A stretch of DNA of 64,000 nucleotides from Agromyces marinus. Its GTDB lineage: Bacteria > Actinomycetota > Actinomycetes > Actinomycetales > Microbacteriaceae. The notes beneath the pieces are model-generated. The model saw only the letters and a program-made list of their open reading frames with translations. It did not search any database and had not been told where the DNA came from. The position numbers and the translations under genes were made by a program. The stretch lies in NCBI RefSeq assembly GCF_021442325.1, contig NZ_CP087879.1, forward strand, positions 2,604,001 to 2,668,000, given 5' to 3'. Shown piece after piece: positions 43,399 through 52,089 of the stretch (its first letter is position 1; every line of letters starts with the position of its first letter).

Positions 43399-43884
43399 TC
43401 AGGTCGCGAGCAGGGCGTCGAGCCTGGCGTAGCCCTGGATCACGCCGTCGGCCATGCCGTGCTCGACCATGGCGTCGCGCGATTCGAGGGTCGGGTAGAC
43501 CGCGTGGGCGCGCAGCCGGGTGCGGCCGTCGCCGAGGTCCTCGAAGGTCATCGCCTCGATGCTGACGACGTCGGGCGCCCCTTCGAACTCGAACGTCTGC
43601 ACGGCGAACTCGTTCTCGCGGACGGAGTGGAAGGTGCCGTTGAACGCCCAGTCCCCGCCCTGCGGGTCGGTGTGCACGTACCGGTAGCCGCCCTGGGGCC
43701 GGAAGTCCCAGCGTTCGATGCGCATCTCGTACCCGTCGGGCCCGAGCCACTGCCGGACCTTGTCGGGGTCGCGGTGCGCGTCGAAGACCGCGTCGACCGG
43801 GGCGTCGAAGACACGCTCGATGTCGATGTAGGGCAGCCCCTCGGGGGCGTCGATGGTGACCGGGTTGGTGGTCGTGGTGGTCAT
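43399..43884 (-). CDS. SRPBCC (AHSA1-type) domain protein
   Basis: A 161-aa protein from the ATG at 43884, in an ATGA overlap with the ArsR-like gene. AHSA1 pattern: IDIERVFDAPVDAVFDAHRD, VRQWLGPDGYEMRIERWDFR, GGYRYVHTDPQGGDWAFNG, then FEDLGDGRTRLRAHAVYPT. The helix-grip fold binds hydrophobic ligands. ArsR plus AHSA1 pairs are common in actinobacteria and are often annotated together; the ligand is unknown. Confidence 0.9.
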   Translation of the reverse strand: MTTTTTNPVTIDAPEGLPYIDIERVFDAPVDAVFDAHRDPDKVRQWLGPDGYEMRIERWDFRPQGGYRYVHTDPQGGDWAFNGTFHSVRENEFAVQTFEFEGAPDVVSIEAMTFEDLGDGRTRLRAHAVYPTLESRDAMVEHGMADGVIQGYARLDALLAT

Positions 43885-44252
43885 GGTCGTTCCTGTCGAT
43901 CGGATGCCGCGGCGGTCGTGCCGTCGGCGGTGGCCAGCAGCGCGTCGAGTCGTCGGTAGCGCTGCTCTGCGGTGAGGCGGTGGCGATCGATCCACTCGGT
44001 GAGCGTCTCGAGGGCCGCCGCGTCGAGGTGCACGGGGCGACGCTGGGCGTCGCGACTGCGCGTGACGAGTCCGGCGGACTCGAGCACGCGGATGTGCTTC
44101 GACACCCCCTGCGTGGTGATGTCGAACGGTTCGGCCAGCTCGGTGACCGTGGCCGGGCCCCGGCTGAGCCGGGCGATGATCCGCCGTCGGACCGGGTCGG
44201 CCAGCGCCGTGAAGGCGCGGTCGAGGCGGTCGTCGGCGTCGGAGGCATCCAT
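43881..44252 (-). CDS. ArsR/SmtB-family winged-helix regulator
   Basis: A 123-aa protein. The winged helix has TALADPVRRRIIARLSRGPA, TVTELAEPFDITTQGVSKHI and RVLESAGLVTRSRDAQRRPV. No cysteine pair for metal binding is present, so it belongs to the non-metal branch that pairs with SRPBCC proteins. It overlaps the SRPBCC gene by 4 bp. An inverted repeat lies directly upstream of its start and suggests autoregulation. Confidence 0.92.
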   Translation of the reverse strand: MDASDADDRLDRAFTALADPVRRRIIARLSRGPATVTELAEPFDITTQGVSKHIRVLESAGLVTRSRDAQRRPVHLDAAALETLTEWIDRHRLTAEQRYRRLDALLATADGTTAAASDRQERP

Positions 44253-44255
44253 TAC

Positions 44256-44287
44256 TCAACCATTCGCTTTAGCAACTATCTGGTTGA
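44256..44287 (-). promoter_or_regulatory. Inverted repeat TCAACCA-N18-TGGTTGA upstream of the arsR-like gene
   Basis: Seven-base perfect arms flank an AT-rich 18-bp centre containing TTTAGCAAC, 4-35 bp before the ATG at 44252. The AT-rich character in this GC-rich genome and the spacing suit an ArsR-type operator overlapping the promoter. Confidence 0.55.
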
Positions 44288-44428
44288 TAACGTACGCCGC
44301 GACGGCCACGCCGTCAAGACCCCGCCCGGATGCCGGCTGGCGGGATCGCCCTCGCGGATGTCGGCGGGCCGGGGCATGATCGGCGGTGCGGGCGCCTCCG
44401 CCCGCCATCCGACCGGGCAGGAGCCACC

Positions 44429-44854
44429 ATGGCCGTTCTACTGAATCCGTACCTCAGCTTCCGCGACCAGGCGAAGGAGGCGATGGAGTTCTACCGATCC
44501 GTCTTCGGCGGCGAAGTGACCACGAGCGTGTTCGGCGACTACGGCATGGGCGGCGCCGACGAGGCCGCGAAGATCATGCACGCCCGGCTCGACGCCGACG
44601 GCCTCGTGCTGATGGCCGCCGACACCCCGAACGAGGCGCCCTACGAGCAGGGCAACGCGTTCTCCGTGTCGCTCAGCGGCGGCGCGGGCGACGAGCAGCG
44701 GCTGCGCAGCAACTGGGAGGGGCTCGCGGCCGGCGCGAAGATCATCGAGCCGTTCGAGACGGCGCCGTGGGGCGACGTGTTCGGCATCCTCGTCGACAAG
44801 TTCGGCGTCACGTGGATGGTGAACATCGAGCAGGCGCCCGCCGACGCGGGCTGA
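44429..44854 (+). CDS. PhnB-like VOC-family protein
   Basis: A 141-aa protein: LNPYLSFRDQAKEAMEFYRS, VFGGEVTTSVFGDYGMGGAD, IMHARLDADGLVLMAADTPN, then the C-terminal WGDVFGILVDKFGVTWMVNI. This is the 3-demethylubiquinone/PhnB-like subgroup of VOC proteins, single-domain, dimeric, of unknown reaction. It is divergent from the ArsR gene; GGAG lies 5 nt upstream of the ATG. Confidence 0.9.
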   Translation: MAVLLNPYLSFRDQAKEAMEFYRSVFGGEVTTSVFGDYGMGGADEAAKIMHARLDADGLVLMAADTPNEAPYEQGNAFSVSLSGGAGDEQRLRSNWEGLAAGAKIIEPFETAPWGDVFGILVDKFGVTWMVNIEQAPADAG

Positions 44855-44861
44855 CGAACGC

Positions 44862-45287
44862 TCAGTCGAAGAGCTCCGAGAGCCAGTTGTCCTTCTTCTT
44901 GCGCCGCGGGTAGCCACGATCGTCGTAGCGGCGGTCGTCACGGTCGTACCGGCGGTCGTCGTCGTAGCGGCGGTCGTCGTAGCCCGCGGCCTGACGGAGC
45001 AGGTCGATCGGGCTCGACGACCTCTGCTGCGCCGGTGCGGGCGCCGACGGGTGCGGGGGTGCGGGCGGGGTCGGCGCGGCCGGCGGGGTCGGACCGGCCT
45101 GCGGGTGCACCGGCGCGGCGGGCGCGGCCTGCGCGGCCGGCCCGGCGAACTCGCGCGCCGCGCGCTCGATGATCTTGTCGAGTTCACCGCGATCGAGCCA
45201 CACCCCGCGGCACGTCGGGCAGTAATCGATCTCGATGCCGCTGCGCTCGCTCATCACGAGCACGGCGCCGTCGGTGGGGCACTGCAT
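44862..45287 (-). CDS. Zinc-finger (zf-TFIIB type) protein with low-complexity tail
   Basis: A 141-aa protein from the ATG at 45287 (AAGGAG upstream). The N-terminal zinc ribbon has MQCPTDGAVLVMSERSG and IEIDYCPTCRGVWLDRGELD: one Cys early, then CPTC, with the GVWLDRGELDKI helix typical of the family. The middle is Pro/Ala-rich. The C-terminus is made of repeated DRRYDD/RDDRRYD units before a basic end (RRKKKDNWLSELFD). Function unknown. Confidence 0.85.
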   Translation of the reverse strand: MQCPTDGAVLVMSERSGIEIDYCPTCRGVWLDRGELDKIIERAAREFAGPAAQAAPAAPVHPQAGPTPPAAPTPPAPPHPSAPAPAQQRSSSPIDLLRQAAGYDDRRYDDDRRYDRDDRRYDDRGYPRRKKKDNWLSELFD

Positions 45288-45424
45288 GCTGGGCTCCTTC
45301 GTCGGGTCGGAAGCGAGCGTATCCGGGCTCCGCTGAACGTGGGCCGAACACGCCCCGCCGTGGGCGATCGCATGGGGAGCACTCCCCGTCGGTCGCGACA
45401 TCCGCCCGGCAGTAGAGTGACCGG

Positions 45425-46237
45425 ATGCCGTCCCCCTCGCCCCAGGCCGACGCCGTCGTTCCCAGCGTGTGGCGACTCGTCCTCGTGGGCGTCCTGGGCG
45501 GCCTGCTCTCGGGCATGTTCGGCGTCGGCGGGGGCCTCATCATGGTCCCGCTGCTGATCCTGCTCACCGGGATGGACCAGCGGCGCGCCTCGGCCACCTC
45601 GCTGGCCGCGATCGTGCCCACCGCGATCGCCGGCTCGATCACCTACTTCGCCAACGGGCAGGTCGACCTTCTGGCGGCCGCACTCGTCGCGGTCGGCGGC
45701 ATCGTCGGCGGATGGGTGGGCGCGAGCCTGCTCGCCCGGCTCCCCCTCGCCTGGCTGCGCTGGCTGTTCATCGCGATGCTCGTCGTGGTCGCCGCCCGGC
45801 TCATCACCAGTTCACCCGACCGGCTCGCCGACCCCGTGCCCTTCGAGGCCGGCCCCGCACTCGGGCTCGTCGCCCTCGGCCTGGTCGTCGGCGTCGCCTC
45901 CGGACTCTTCGGCGTCGGCGGCGGCCTGATCATGGTCCCCGCGTTCATGACCCTCTTCGGCCTCGGCGACCTCATCGCGCGCGGAACCTCGCTCGTCGCC
46001 ATGATCCCGACCGCGCTCAGCGGCACCGCGAAGAACGCGCGCGGCGGGCTCGTCGACCTCCGCGCGGCGCTCGTGGTCGGCCTGGCCGCGACGGCCGCGG
46101 CCTTCCCCGGCGTCGCCCTCGCCTTCCTCGTCCCGCCCGCCGTCGGCGGCTGGCTGTTCGCCGCGCTCCTCGTGTTCGCCGCCGCCCAACTCACGATCCG
46201 CGCCGTCAGGGCCCGCCGGAACGGGCCGAGCACGTGA
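45425..46237 (+). CDS. TauE/SafE-family sulfite or anion exporter
   Basis: A 270-aa protein with about eight membrane helices in two inverted halves, each carrying the family's glycine motif: GMFGVGGGLIMVPLLILL (about 30) and GLFGVGGGLIMVPAFMTLFG (about 160). The second-half loop ARGTSLVAMIPTALSGTAKN mirrors RRASATSLAAIVPTAIAGSI in the first. The exact anion is unknown. Its stop overlaps the next gene's GTG start (GTGA). Confidence 0.92.
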   Translation: MPSPSPQADAVVPSVWRLVLVGVLGGLLSGMFGVGGGLIMVPLLILLTGMDQRRASATSLAAIVPTAIAGSITYFANGQVDLLAAALVAVGGIVGGWVGASLLARLPLAWLRWLFIAMLVVVAARLITSSPDRLADPVPFEAGPALGLVALGLVVGVASGLFGVGGGLIMVPAFMTLFGLGDLIARGTSLVAMIPTALSGTAKNARGGLVDLRAALVVGLAATAAAFPGVALAFLVPPAVGGWLFAALLVFAAAQLTIRAVRARRNGPST

Positions 46238-46581
46238 CTCGCGACGCCGGCTGGCACGCCGACCCCGGAGAGCCCGGTCGGCTGCGCTACTGGGACGGAT
46301 CCGGATGGACCCCGCACACCGCTGCGGCGTCGCCCGGCGTGCTCGAGTCGACCTCGGTGCTCGAGCCGGCCTCGGTGCTCGAGCCGACCTCGGTGCTCGA
46401 GCCGACCTCGGTGCTCCGGCCCGCGGCATCCGTCGCCGAGCACACGACCGTGCCCGACCGGCCGGCGATGATCCGCGCGACCGAACGGCCCGCGCACGGC
46501 CTCGTCGTGGCATCCGCCCTCACAGCCGCGGCCGCACTCACGGTCGCGGTGGCCGCGCTCGGCGTCGCCATCGCCGGCTGA
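46234..46581 (+). CDS. DUF2510 membrane protein with hexapeptide repeats
   Basis: A 115-aa protein starting at the GTG that overlaps the TauE stop by 4 bp. Residues 1-27 are the DUF2510 motif: AGWHADPGEPGRLRYWDGSG, then WTPHTA. Next come about five VLEPTS-type hexapeptides, encoded by 18-bp repeats. One C-terminal membrane helix follows (LVVASALTAAAALTVAVAAL). DUF2510 proteins are actinobacterial membrane proteins of unknown function. Confidence 0.85.
   Translation: MTRDAGWHADPGEPGRLRYWDGSGWTPHTAAASPGVLESTSVLEPASVLEPTSVLEPTSVLRPAASVAEHTTVPDRPAMIRATERPAHGLVVASALTAAAALTVAVAALGVAIAG
46340..46415 (+). repeat. 18-bp minisatellite in the DUF2510 gene
   Basis: About four units of GTGCTCGAGCCGACCTCG with small changes, each giving VLEPTS. 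Length changes of one unit would keep the frame. Confidence 0.85.
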
Positions 46582-46728
46582 GGGCGATTCCGCCGACAGC
46601 GATATCACCCGAGATGGGGATACGCATGTCGGAGGTTCGACGCACACTTGACTGAGGTGCGCTGCGGCCATGGGCGACGACGTCGACCCTGCCCGCCACC
46701 CTTCCATTCCGTATCACGTGGAGATCCC

Positions 46729-48462
46729 ATGCTCGGCAGACTGCTCATCCGCTATCTCAGGCCCTACCGGTGGCTCCTGGCCGGCGTGCTCGCGTTCCAG
46801 TTCCTCTCCGTTCTGGCCACGCTCTACCTCCCCAGCCTGAACGCCGACATCATCGACGAGGGCGTCTCGAAGGGCGACACGGCCTACATCTGGTCGACCG
46901 GCGGGTTCATGCTCGCGATCTCGCTCGGCCAGATCACGTGCGCCATCGTCGCCACGTACTTCGCGGCGAAGGCCGCGATGCGCGTCGGCCGCGACATCCG
47001 CAACGACGTCTTCGACCGGGTGAGCGCGTTCAGCGAGCGCGAGGTGACGCAGTTCGGGCCGGGCTCGCTCATCACCCGCAACACCAACGACGTGCAGCAG
47101 GTGCAGATGCTCGCGATGACCGGGGCGACGATGCTCGTCAGCGCGCCCCTCATGGCCATCGGCGGCATCATCATGGCCCTCCGCCAGGACGTGGGGCTGA
47201 GCTGGCTGATCTGGGTCTCGGTCATCACCATCCTGCTCATCGCGAGCCTCGTGCTCAGCCGGATGGTGCCGCTGTTCCGCAGCTACCAGGGGCGGCTCGA
47301 CGCCATCAACCGCGTGCTGCGCGAGCAGCTCACGGGCATCCGCGTCATCCGCGCGTTCGTGCGCGAACCGATCGAGCAGCAGCGGTTCGAGGGCGCCAAC
47401 CACGACATCATGGATGTCGGCCGGCGCGTCGGGACGCTCTTCATCACCCTGTTCCCGCTGTTCATGCTCGTGCTCAACGTGACCGTCGTCGGCGTCATCT
47501 GGTTCGGCGCGATGGAGGTCGACGCGGGCGGCGTGCAGGTCGGCACGCTCTTCGCGTTCGTCCAGTACGTCGGCGTGATCCTCGGCGGCGTGCTCATGGC
47601 CGCGTTCATGACGATCATGATCCCCCGCGCCGCGGTCTCCGCCGAGCGCATCAGCGCCGTGCTCGACACCGAGACCTCACTGCCGAAGCCCGCAACGCCG
47701 ACCGCCGAGTTCCGGGCGCCCGGCACGGTCGAGTTCCGCGATGTGACGTTCGCCTACCCCGGCGCGGAGCACGCGGTCGTCGACGGCGCGAACTTCCGGG
47801 CCGAGCGCGGCCAGACCCTCGCGATCGTCGGTTCCACCGGTGCGGGCAAGACCACCGTCGTCTCGCTCATCCCGAGGCTCTTCGACGTGACCGGCGGCGC
47901 CGTGCTCGTCGGCGGCACCGACGTGCGCGACGCCGACCTCGACGCCCTCTGGAAGACCATCGGCCTCGTGCCGCAGCGGCCATTCCTGTTCGCGGGCACC
48001 GTGGCATCCAACCTGCGATTCGGGCGAGAGGAGGCCACCGACGACGAGCTGTGGCACGCGCTCGAGATCGCGCAGGGCCGCGACTTCGTCGCCGCGATGG
48101 AGGGCGGGCTCGACGCCCGCATCTCGCAGGGCGGCACCAACGTCTCGGGCGGCCAGCGGCAGCGACTCGCGATCGCCCGCGCCATCGTGCACCGGCCCGA
48201 GATCCTCGTCTTCGACGACTCGTTCTCGGCCCTCGACCTCACGACCGACGCGAGACTCAGGCAGGCGCTGTGGCGCGAACTGCCCGAGGTCACCAAGGTC
48301 GTCGTCGCCCAGCGCGTCTCGACCATCACCGATGCCGATCGCATCGTCGTCCTCGAGGGCGGCAGGGTCGTCGGCGACGGCCGGCACGACGAACTCGTCG
48401 AGACCTGCCAGACCTACCGCGAGATCGTCGAATCCCAGCTCGGAGTGGAGACCCAGGCATGA
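46729..48462 (+). CDS. ABC exporter half-transporter, subunit A (permease-ATPase)
   Basis: A 577-aa type IV ABC exporter half: six membrane helices (1-310) and an ATPase domain. Walker A is VGSTGAGKTTVVSL (about 367), signature TNVSGGQRQRLAIA (about 472, canonical) and Walker B ILVFDDSFSALD (about 492), where the catalytic Glu is replaced by Asp. Its partner downstream has the opposite pattern, so the two form a heterodimer with one weak and one active ATP site, like TM287/288 or BmrCD. It probably exports drugs or lipids. It overlaps the next gene by 4 bp (ATGA). Confidence 0.93.
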   Translation: MLGRLLIRYLRPYRWLLAGVLAFQFLSVLATLYLPSLNADIIDEGVSKGDTAYIWSTGGFMLAISLGQITCAIVATYFAAKAAMRVGRDIRNDVFDRVSAFSEREVTQFGPGSLITRNTNDVQQVQMLAMTGATMLVSAPLMAIGGIIMALRQDVGLSWLIWVSVITILLIASLVLSRMVPLFRSYQGRLDAINRVLREQLTGIRVIRAFVREPIEQQRFEGANHDIMDVGRRVGTLFITLFPLFMLVLNVTVVGVIWFGAMEVDAGGVQVGTLFAFVQYVGVILGGVLMAAFMTIMIPRAAVSAERISAVLDTETSLPKPATPTAEFRAPGTVEFRDVTFAYPGAEHAVVDGANFRAERGQTLAIVGSTGAGKTTVVSLIPRLFDVTGGAVLVGGTDVRDADLDALWKTIGLVPQRPFLFAGTVASNLRFGREEATDDELWHALEIAQGRDFVAAMEGGLDARISQGGTNVSGGQRQRLAIARAIVHRPEILVFDDSFSALDLTTDARLRQALWRELPEVTKVVVAQRVSTITDADRIVVLEGGRVVGDGRHDELVETCQTYREIVESQLGVETQA

Positions 48463-50609
48463 GCCGCGACAACACCGCCCCCAGGCGCCGCGCCGCGCAA
48501 GAGGCCCGAGCCGCCGCAGCCGAGGGCGCCGCGCTGGCCGCCGGCGCCCAGCCGACCGCAGAAGAGCTCGAAGAGCAGCGCCTCGCGGAAGAGGCCCGCA
48601 TCAACTCCGGGTCGTGGGACTCGGTCGCACCCGGCAAGGCCCAGGACTTCGGTCGCAGCTTCCGGCGCATGATCGGCCTGCTCGCCCCGTGGAAGTGGTC
48701 GTTCGCGTTCGTCTCGCTGCTGGGCGCGCTCGGCGTCGTGCTCACCGTCATCGCGCCGCGCGTGCTGGGCGAGGCGACCAACGTCATCTTCGAGGGCTGG
48801 ATCTCGTTGCAGATCCCCGCCGGCGTCACGCAGGAACAGGCGGTCGAGGGGCTCCGGGCCACCGGACAGGACGACCTCGCCAACGTCGTCGGCGCGGCGA
48901 ACCTCACCCCCGGCGAGGGCATCGACTTCGCGCGACTCAGCCAGCTCGTCGCGATCGTGCTGCTGATCTACATCGCGGCCGAACTCCTCGTCTGGATCCA
49001 GGGCTACGTGATCAACGTCATCATGGTCCGGGCCATGTACCGGCTGCGCGAGCAGGTCGAGGCGAAGGTTCACCGCCTTCCCCTCAGCTACTTCGACCGC
49101 ACCCAGCGGGGCGAGCTGATCTCGCGCGTCACGAACGACATCGACAACATCACCCAGACGATGCAGCAGTCGCTCTCGAGCGCGGTCACGAGCATCCTCA
49201 CGGTGATCGGCGTGCTCGTGATGATGTTCTCGATCTCGTGGCAGCTCTCGCTCGTCGCGCTCGTCGCACTGCCGCTCATGGGCGTGATCTTCGGCATCAT
49301 CGGACCGAAGTCGCAGGCCGCGTTCGGCATCCAGTGGCGCAAGGTCGGGCGCCTGAACGCCCGCGTCGAGGAATCCTTCTCGGGCCACGCGCTCGTGAAG
49401 GTCTTCGGCCGCTCGCAGGACTCGAGCGAGAAGTTCCGCGCCGAGAACGAGGAGCTCTACGAGGCATCCTTCAAGGCGCAGTTCCTCGCGGGCATCATCA
49501 TGCCGGGCATGATGTTCATCGGGAACCTCACGTACGTCGGCATCGCGGTGCTCGGCGGGCTCATGGTCGCCGGCGGCCAGCTCCGGCTCGGCGACGTGCA
49601 GGCGTTCATCCAGTACTCGCAGCAGTTCACGCAGCCGCTGTCGCAGCTCGGCGGCATGGCCGCGGTCGTCCAGTCCGGAACGGCGTCGGCCGAGCGCGTC
49701 TTCGAACTGCTCGACGCCGACGAGGAGGATCCGGATGCCGCGGACGCCCCCGCGCCCGTCGACGGCCGCGGCGTCATCGAGTTCGACCACGTCTCGTTCG
49801 CGTACACGCCCGACCGGCCGCTCATCCGCGACCTGTCGTTCCGAGTCGAACCCGGGCAGACGGTCGCGATCGTCGGCCCGACCGGTGCGGGAAAGACCAC
49901 GCTCGTGAACCTCGTCATGCGCTTCTACGAGCTCGACGGCGGCCGCATCCTCATCGACGGACAGGACATCGCCGAACTCACCCGCCACGATGTGCGCGCA
50001 CGCACGGGCATGGTGCTGCAGGACCCGTGGCTGTTCGGCGGGTCCATCCGCGAGAACATCCGATACGGGCGCCAGGATGCGACCGACGACGAGATCATCG
50101 CGGCCGCGACGGCGACCTACGTCGACCGCTTCGTGCACGCGCTGCCCGACGGGTACGACACCGTGCTCGACGAGGAGGCGTCCAACGTCTCCTCCGGCGA
50201 GAAGCAGCTCATCACCATCGCCCGCGCGTTCGTCGCGCAGCCGAGCGTGCTGATCCTGGACGAGGCGACCAGCTCGGTCGACACCCGCACCGAGCTGCTG
50301 CTGCAGAACGCCATGGCCGCCCTGCGGCAGGGGCGCACGTCGTTCGTCATCGCGCACCGCCTCTCGACCATCCGCGACGCCGACCTCATCCTCGTGATGG
50401 AGCACGGCGACATCGTCGAGCAGGGCTCGCACGAGCAGCTCATCGCCGCGAAGGGCGCCTACTACCGCCTGTACAACTCGCAGTTCGAGCAGGCGGCCTA
50501 CGACATCGACGCGGAGCTCGAGATGGAGGCCGAGGCGGCCGTCGGCACGTCGACCGGGTCCGTTGCGGCGCTCGGCGACGGGGCATCCGAGGGCGCGCCG
50601 GTGAACTGA
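48459..50609 (+). CDS. ABC exporter half-transporter, subunit B (permease-ATPase)
   Basis: A 716-aa protein. It has a charged N-terminal extension (1-65, Ala/Glu/Arg-rich), six membrane helices with a roughly 50-residue periplasmic insertion after the first (IFEGWISLQIPAGVTQEQAV), and an ATPase. Walker A is VGPTGAGKTTLVNL (about 472), signature SNVSSGEKQLITIA (about 576, degenerate SSGEK instead of SGGQ) and Walker B VLILDEATSSVD with the catalytic Glu. Together with subunit A it has one functional ATP site. The C-terminus is acidic. Confidence 0.93.
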   Translation: MSRDNTAPRRRAAQEARAAAAEGAALAAGAQPTAEELEEQRLAEEARINSGSWDSVAPGKAQDFGRSFRRMIGLLAPWKWSFAFVSLLGALGVVLTVIAPRVLGEATNVIFEGWISLQIPAGVTQEQAVEGLRATGQDDLANVVGAANLTPGEGIDFARLSQLVAIVLLIYIAAELLVWIQGYVINVIMVRAMYRLREQVEAKVHRLPLSYFDRTQRGELISRVTNDIDNITQTMQQSLSSAVTSILTVIGVLVMMFSISWQLSLVALVALPLMGVIFGIIGPKSQAAFGIQWRKVGRLNARVEESFSGHALVKVFGRSQDSSEKFRAENEELYEASFKAQFLAGIIMPGMMFIGNLTYVGIAVLGGLMVAGGQLRLGDVQAFIQYSQQFTQPLSQLGGMAAVVQSGTASAERVFELLDADEEDPDAADAPAPVDGRGVIEFDHVSFAYTPDRPLIRDLSFRVEPGQTVAIVGPTGAGKTTLVNLVMRFYELDGGRILIDGQDIAELTRHDVRARTGMVLQDPWLFGGSIRENIRYGRQDATDDEIIAAATATYVDRFVHALPDGYDTVLDEEASNVSSGEKQLITIARAFVAQPSVLILDEATSSVDTRTELLLQNAMAALRQGRTSFVIAHRLSTIRDADLILVMEHGDIVEQGSHEQLIAAKGAYYRLYNSQFEQAAYDIDAELEMEAEAAVGTSTGSVAALGDGASEGAPVN

Positions 50610-50657
50610 CGCGGCGGGGGTCGGGATCGACGGGTCGAGGAGTAGCCTCGAAGAGCC

Positions 50658-52007
50658 GTGACGACCCCGACCCCGCTCCCCATCGCCCCGACGTGGCGCC
50701 TCTGGCTGGTGTGGTCGGTGGCGGTCGCCGCCTACATCCTCTCGGTCACCAATCGCTCGTCGCTCTCAGCGGTCGGGGTCGACGCGGCCGTGCGCTTCGA
50801 CGCCGATGCGTCGACGCTGTCGATGTTCGCCGTCATCCAGCTCGCCGTCTACGGCGGCATGCAGATCCCGGTCGGCCTCCTGCTCGACCGGTTCGGCGCG
50901 CGCCCGATGATCACGATCGGCATGGCCGTCATGGCCGCCGGGCAGCTGCTGCTCGCCGTCGCACCCGACGTCGGCTGGGCGATCGTCGCGCGCATGCTGC
51001 TCGGCGCCGGCGATGCGGCGGTGTTCCCGAGCGTGCTGCGCGTGATCGCCGTCTGGTTCCCCGAGCGGCAGGCGCCGTTCATGGTGCAGATGACCGGCCT
51101 GGTCGGGCAGTCCGGTCAGATCCTCGCCGTGCTCCCGCTCGCGGCGCTCCTGCACGCGACGAGCTGGACCGTCGCCTTCGGCTCGCTCGCCGGCCTCGGC
51201 GTGCTGTTCACCGTGCTGACCTTCGCCGTGATCCGCAACCGGCCGCCCGGCCGGGTGGGGGACGTCTCGGTCGACACGGTCACGGGCGCGATCCACGTCG
51301 TCCGGTCGTCGGCCGACCTGCGGCAGGGGTTCCGCGAGTCCTGGGCCCACCCCGGGACCCGCCTCGCATTCTGGTCGCACTTCACGACGCCGTTCGCGGG
51401 GACCGCGTTCGTGCTGCTCTGGGGGTTCCCGTTCCTGACGGTCGGGGTGGGCGTGTCCACGGCGACCGCGTCGCTGCTGCTGACCATGTACGTCGTGTTC
51501 GGCATCCTCGTCGGGCCGGTCATCGGCGCGATCTCGAGTCGGCACCCGACCCGGCGCTCGCGGCTGCTCGTGCTTCCGGTCATCGCCGTCCAGGTCGCCG
51601 CCTGGATCGCCGTCATCGCCTGGCCCGAGGTCCCGCCGCTGTGGCTGCTGTTCGTGCTCGTGTTCGCGATGAGCACGGGAGGCCCCGGATCGATGGTCGG
51701 CTTCGACCACACCCGCACGTTCAACCCGAGCCACCGGTTGAGCACCGCGACGGGCATCACCAACGTCGGCGGTTTCCTCGCGGCACTGCTCGCGATCCTG
51801 CTCATCGGCATCGCGATGGACGCGCAGGGCGCCGGCACGCCCGACACCTACACGCTCGACGCGTTCCGCTTCGCGTTCCTCACGCAGGTGCCGCTGTGGG
51901 TGCTCGGTGCGGCGTTCGTGGTGATCGAGCGGCGCAACACGCGCATCCACGTCGGCCTCGACGAGCCGCGCACCCGCCGGCCTCGCCGGCGCGCACGCCC
52001 CGACTGA
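50658..52007 (+). CDS. MFS transporter
   Basis: A 449-aa protein (GTG start) with twelve membrane helices. The MFS motif A is LLDRFGARPMITIGMAVMAA (about 75-95). It also has LLGAGDAAVFPSVLRVIAVW and PFLTVGVGVSTATASLLLTM. A basic C-terminal tail is rich in Arg/Pro (PRTRRPRRRARPD). The substrate cannot be assigned; the pattern is of the NarK/organic-anion-like class without diagnostic residues. It follows the ABC pair by 48 bp. Confidence 0.88.
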   Translation: MTTPTPLPIAPTWRLWLVWSVAVAAYILSVTNRSSLSAVGVDAAVRFDADASTLSMFAVIQLAVYGGMQIPVGLLLDRFGARPMITIGMAVMAAGQLLLAVAPDVGWAIVARMLLGAGDAAVFPSVLRVIAVWFPERQAPFMVQMTGLVGQSGQILAVLPLAALLHATSWTVAFGSLAGLGVLFTVLTFAVIRNRPPGRVGDVSVDTVTGAIHVVRSSADLRQGFRESWAHPGTRLAFWSHFTTPFAGTAFVLLWGFPFLTVGVGVSTATASLLLTMYVVFGILVGPVIGAISSRHPTRRSRLLVLPVIAVQVAAWIAVIAWPEVPPLWLLFVLVFAMSTGGPGSMVGFDHTRTFNPSHRLSTATGITNVGGFLAALLAILLIGIAMDAQGAGTPDTYTLDAFRFAFLTQVPLWVLGAAFVVIERRNTRIHVGLDEPRTRRPRRRARPD

Positions 52008-52074
52008 CCGGCCGGGGGCGGCCGGAGCAGCGCGCGGCGCCCAGCGCGCGGAGCGCGCGCCGGCGAGGCCGGCG
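51975..52074. terminator. Hairpin terminator inside a 20-bp inverted repeat around the MFS stop
   Basis: CCGGCC-GGGGGC-GGCCGG (52008-52025) follows the stop codon directly. It lies inside a larger perfect 20-bp inverted repeat: 51975-51994 within the last codons and 52055-52074 near the stop of the convergent SNF2 gene. Confidence 0.65.
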
Positions 52075-52089
52075 AACGCGCAGCGCGCT

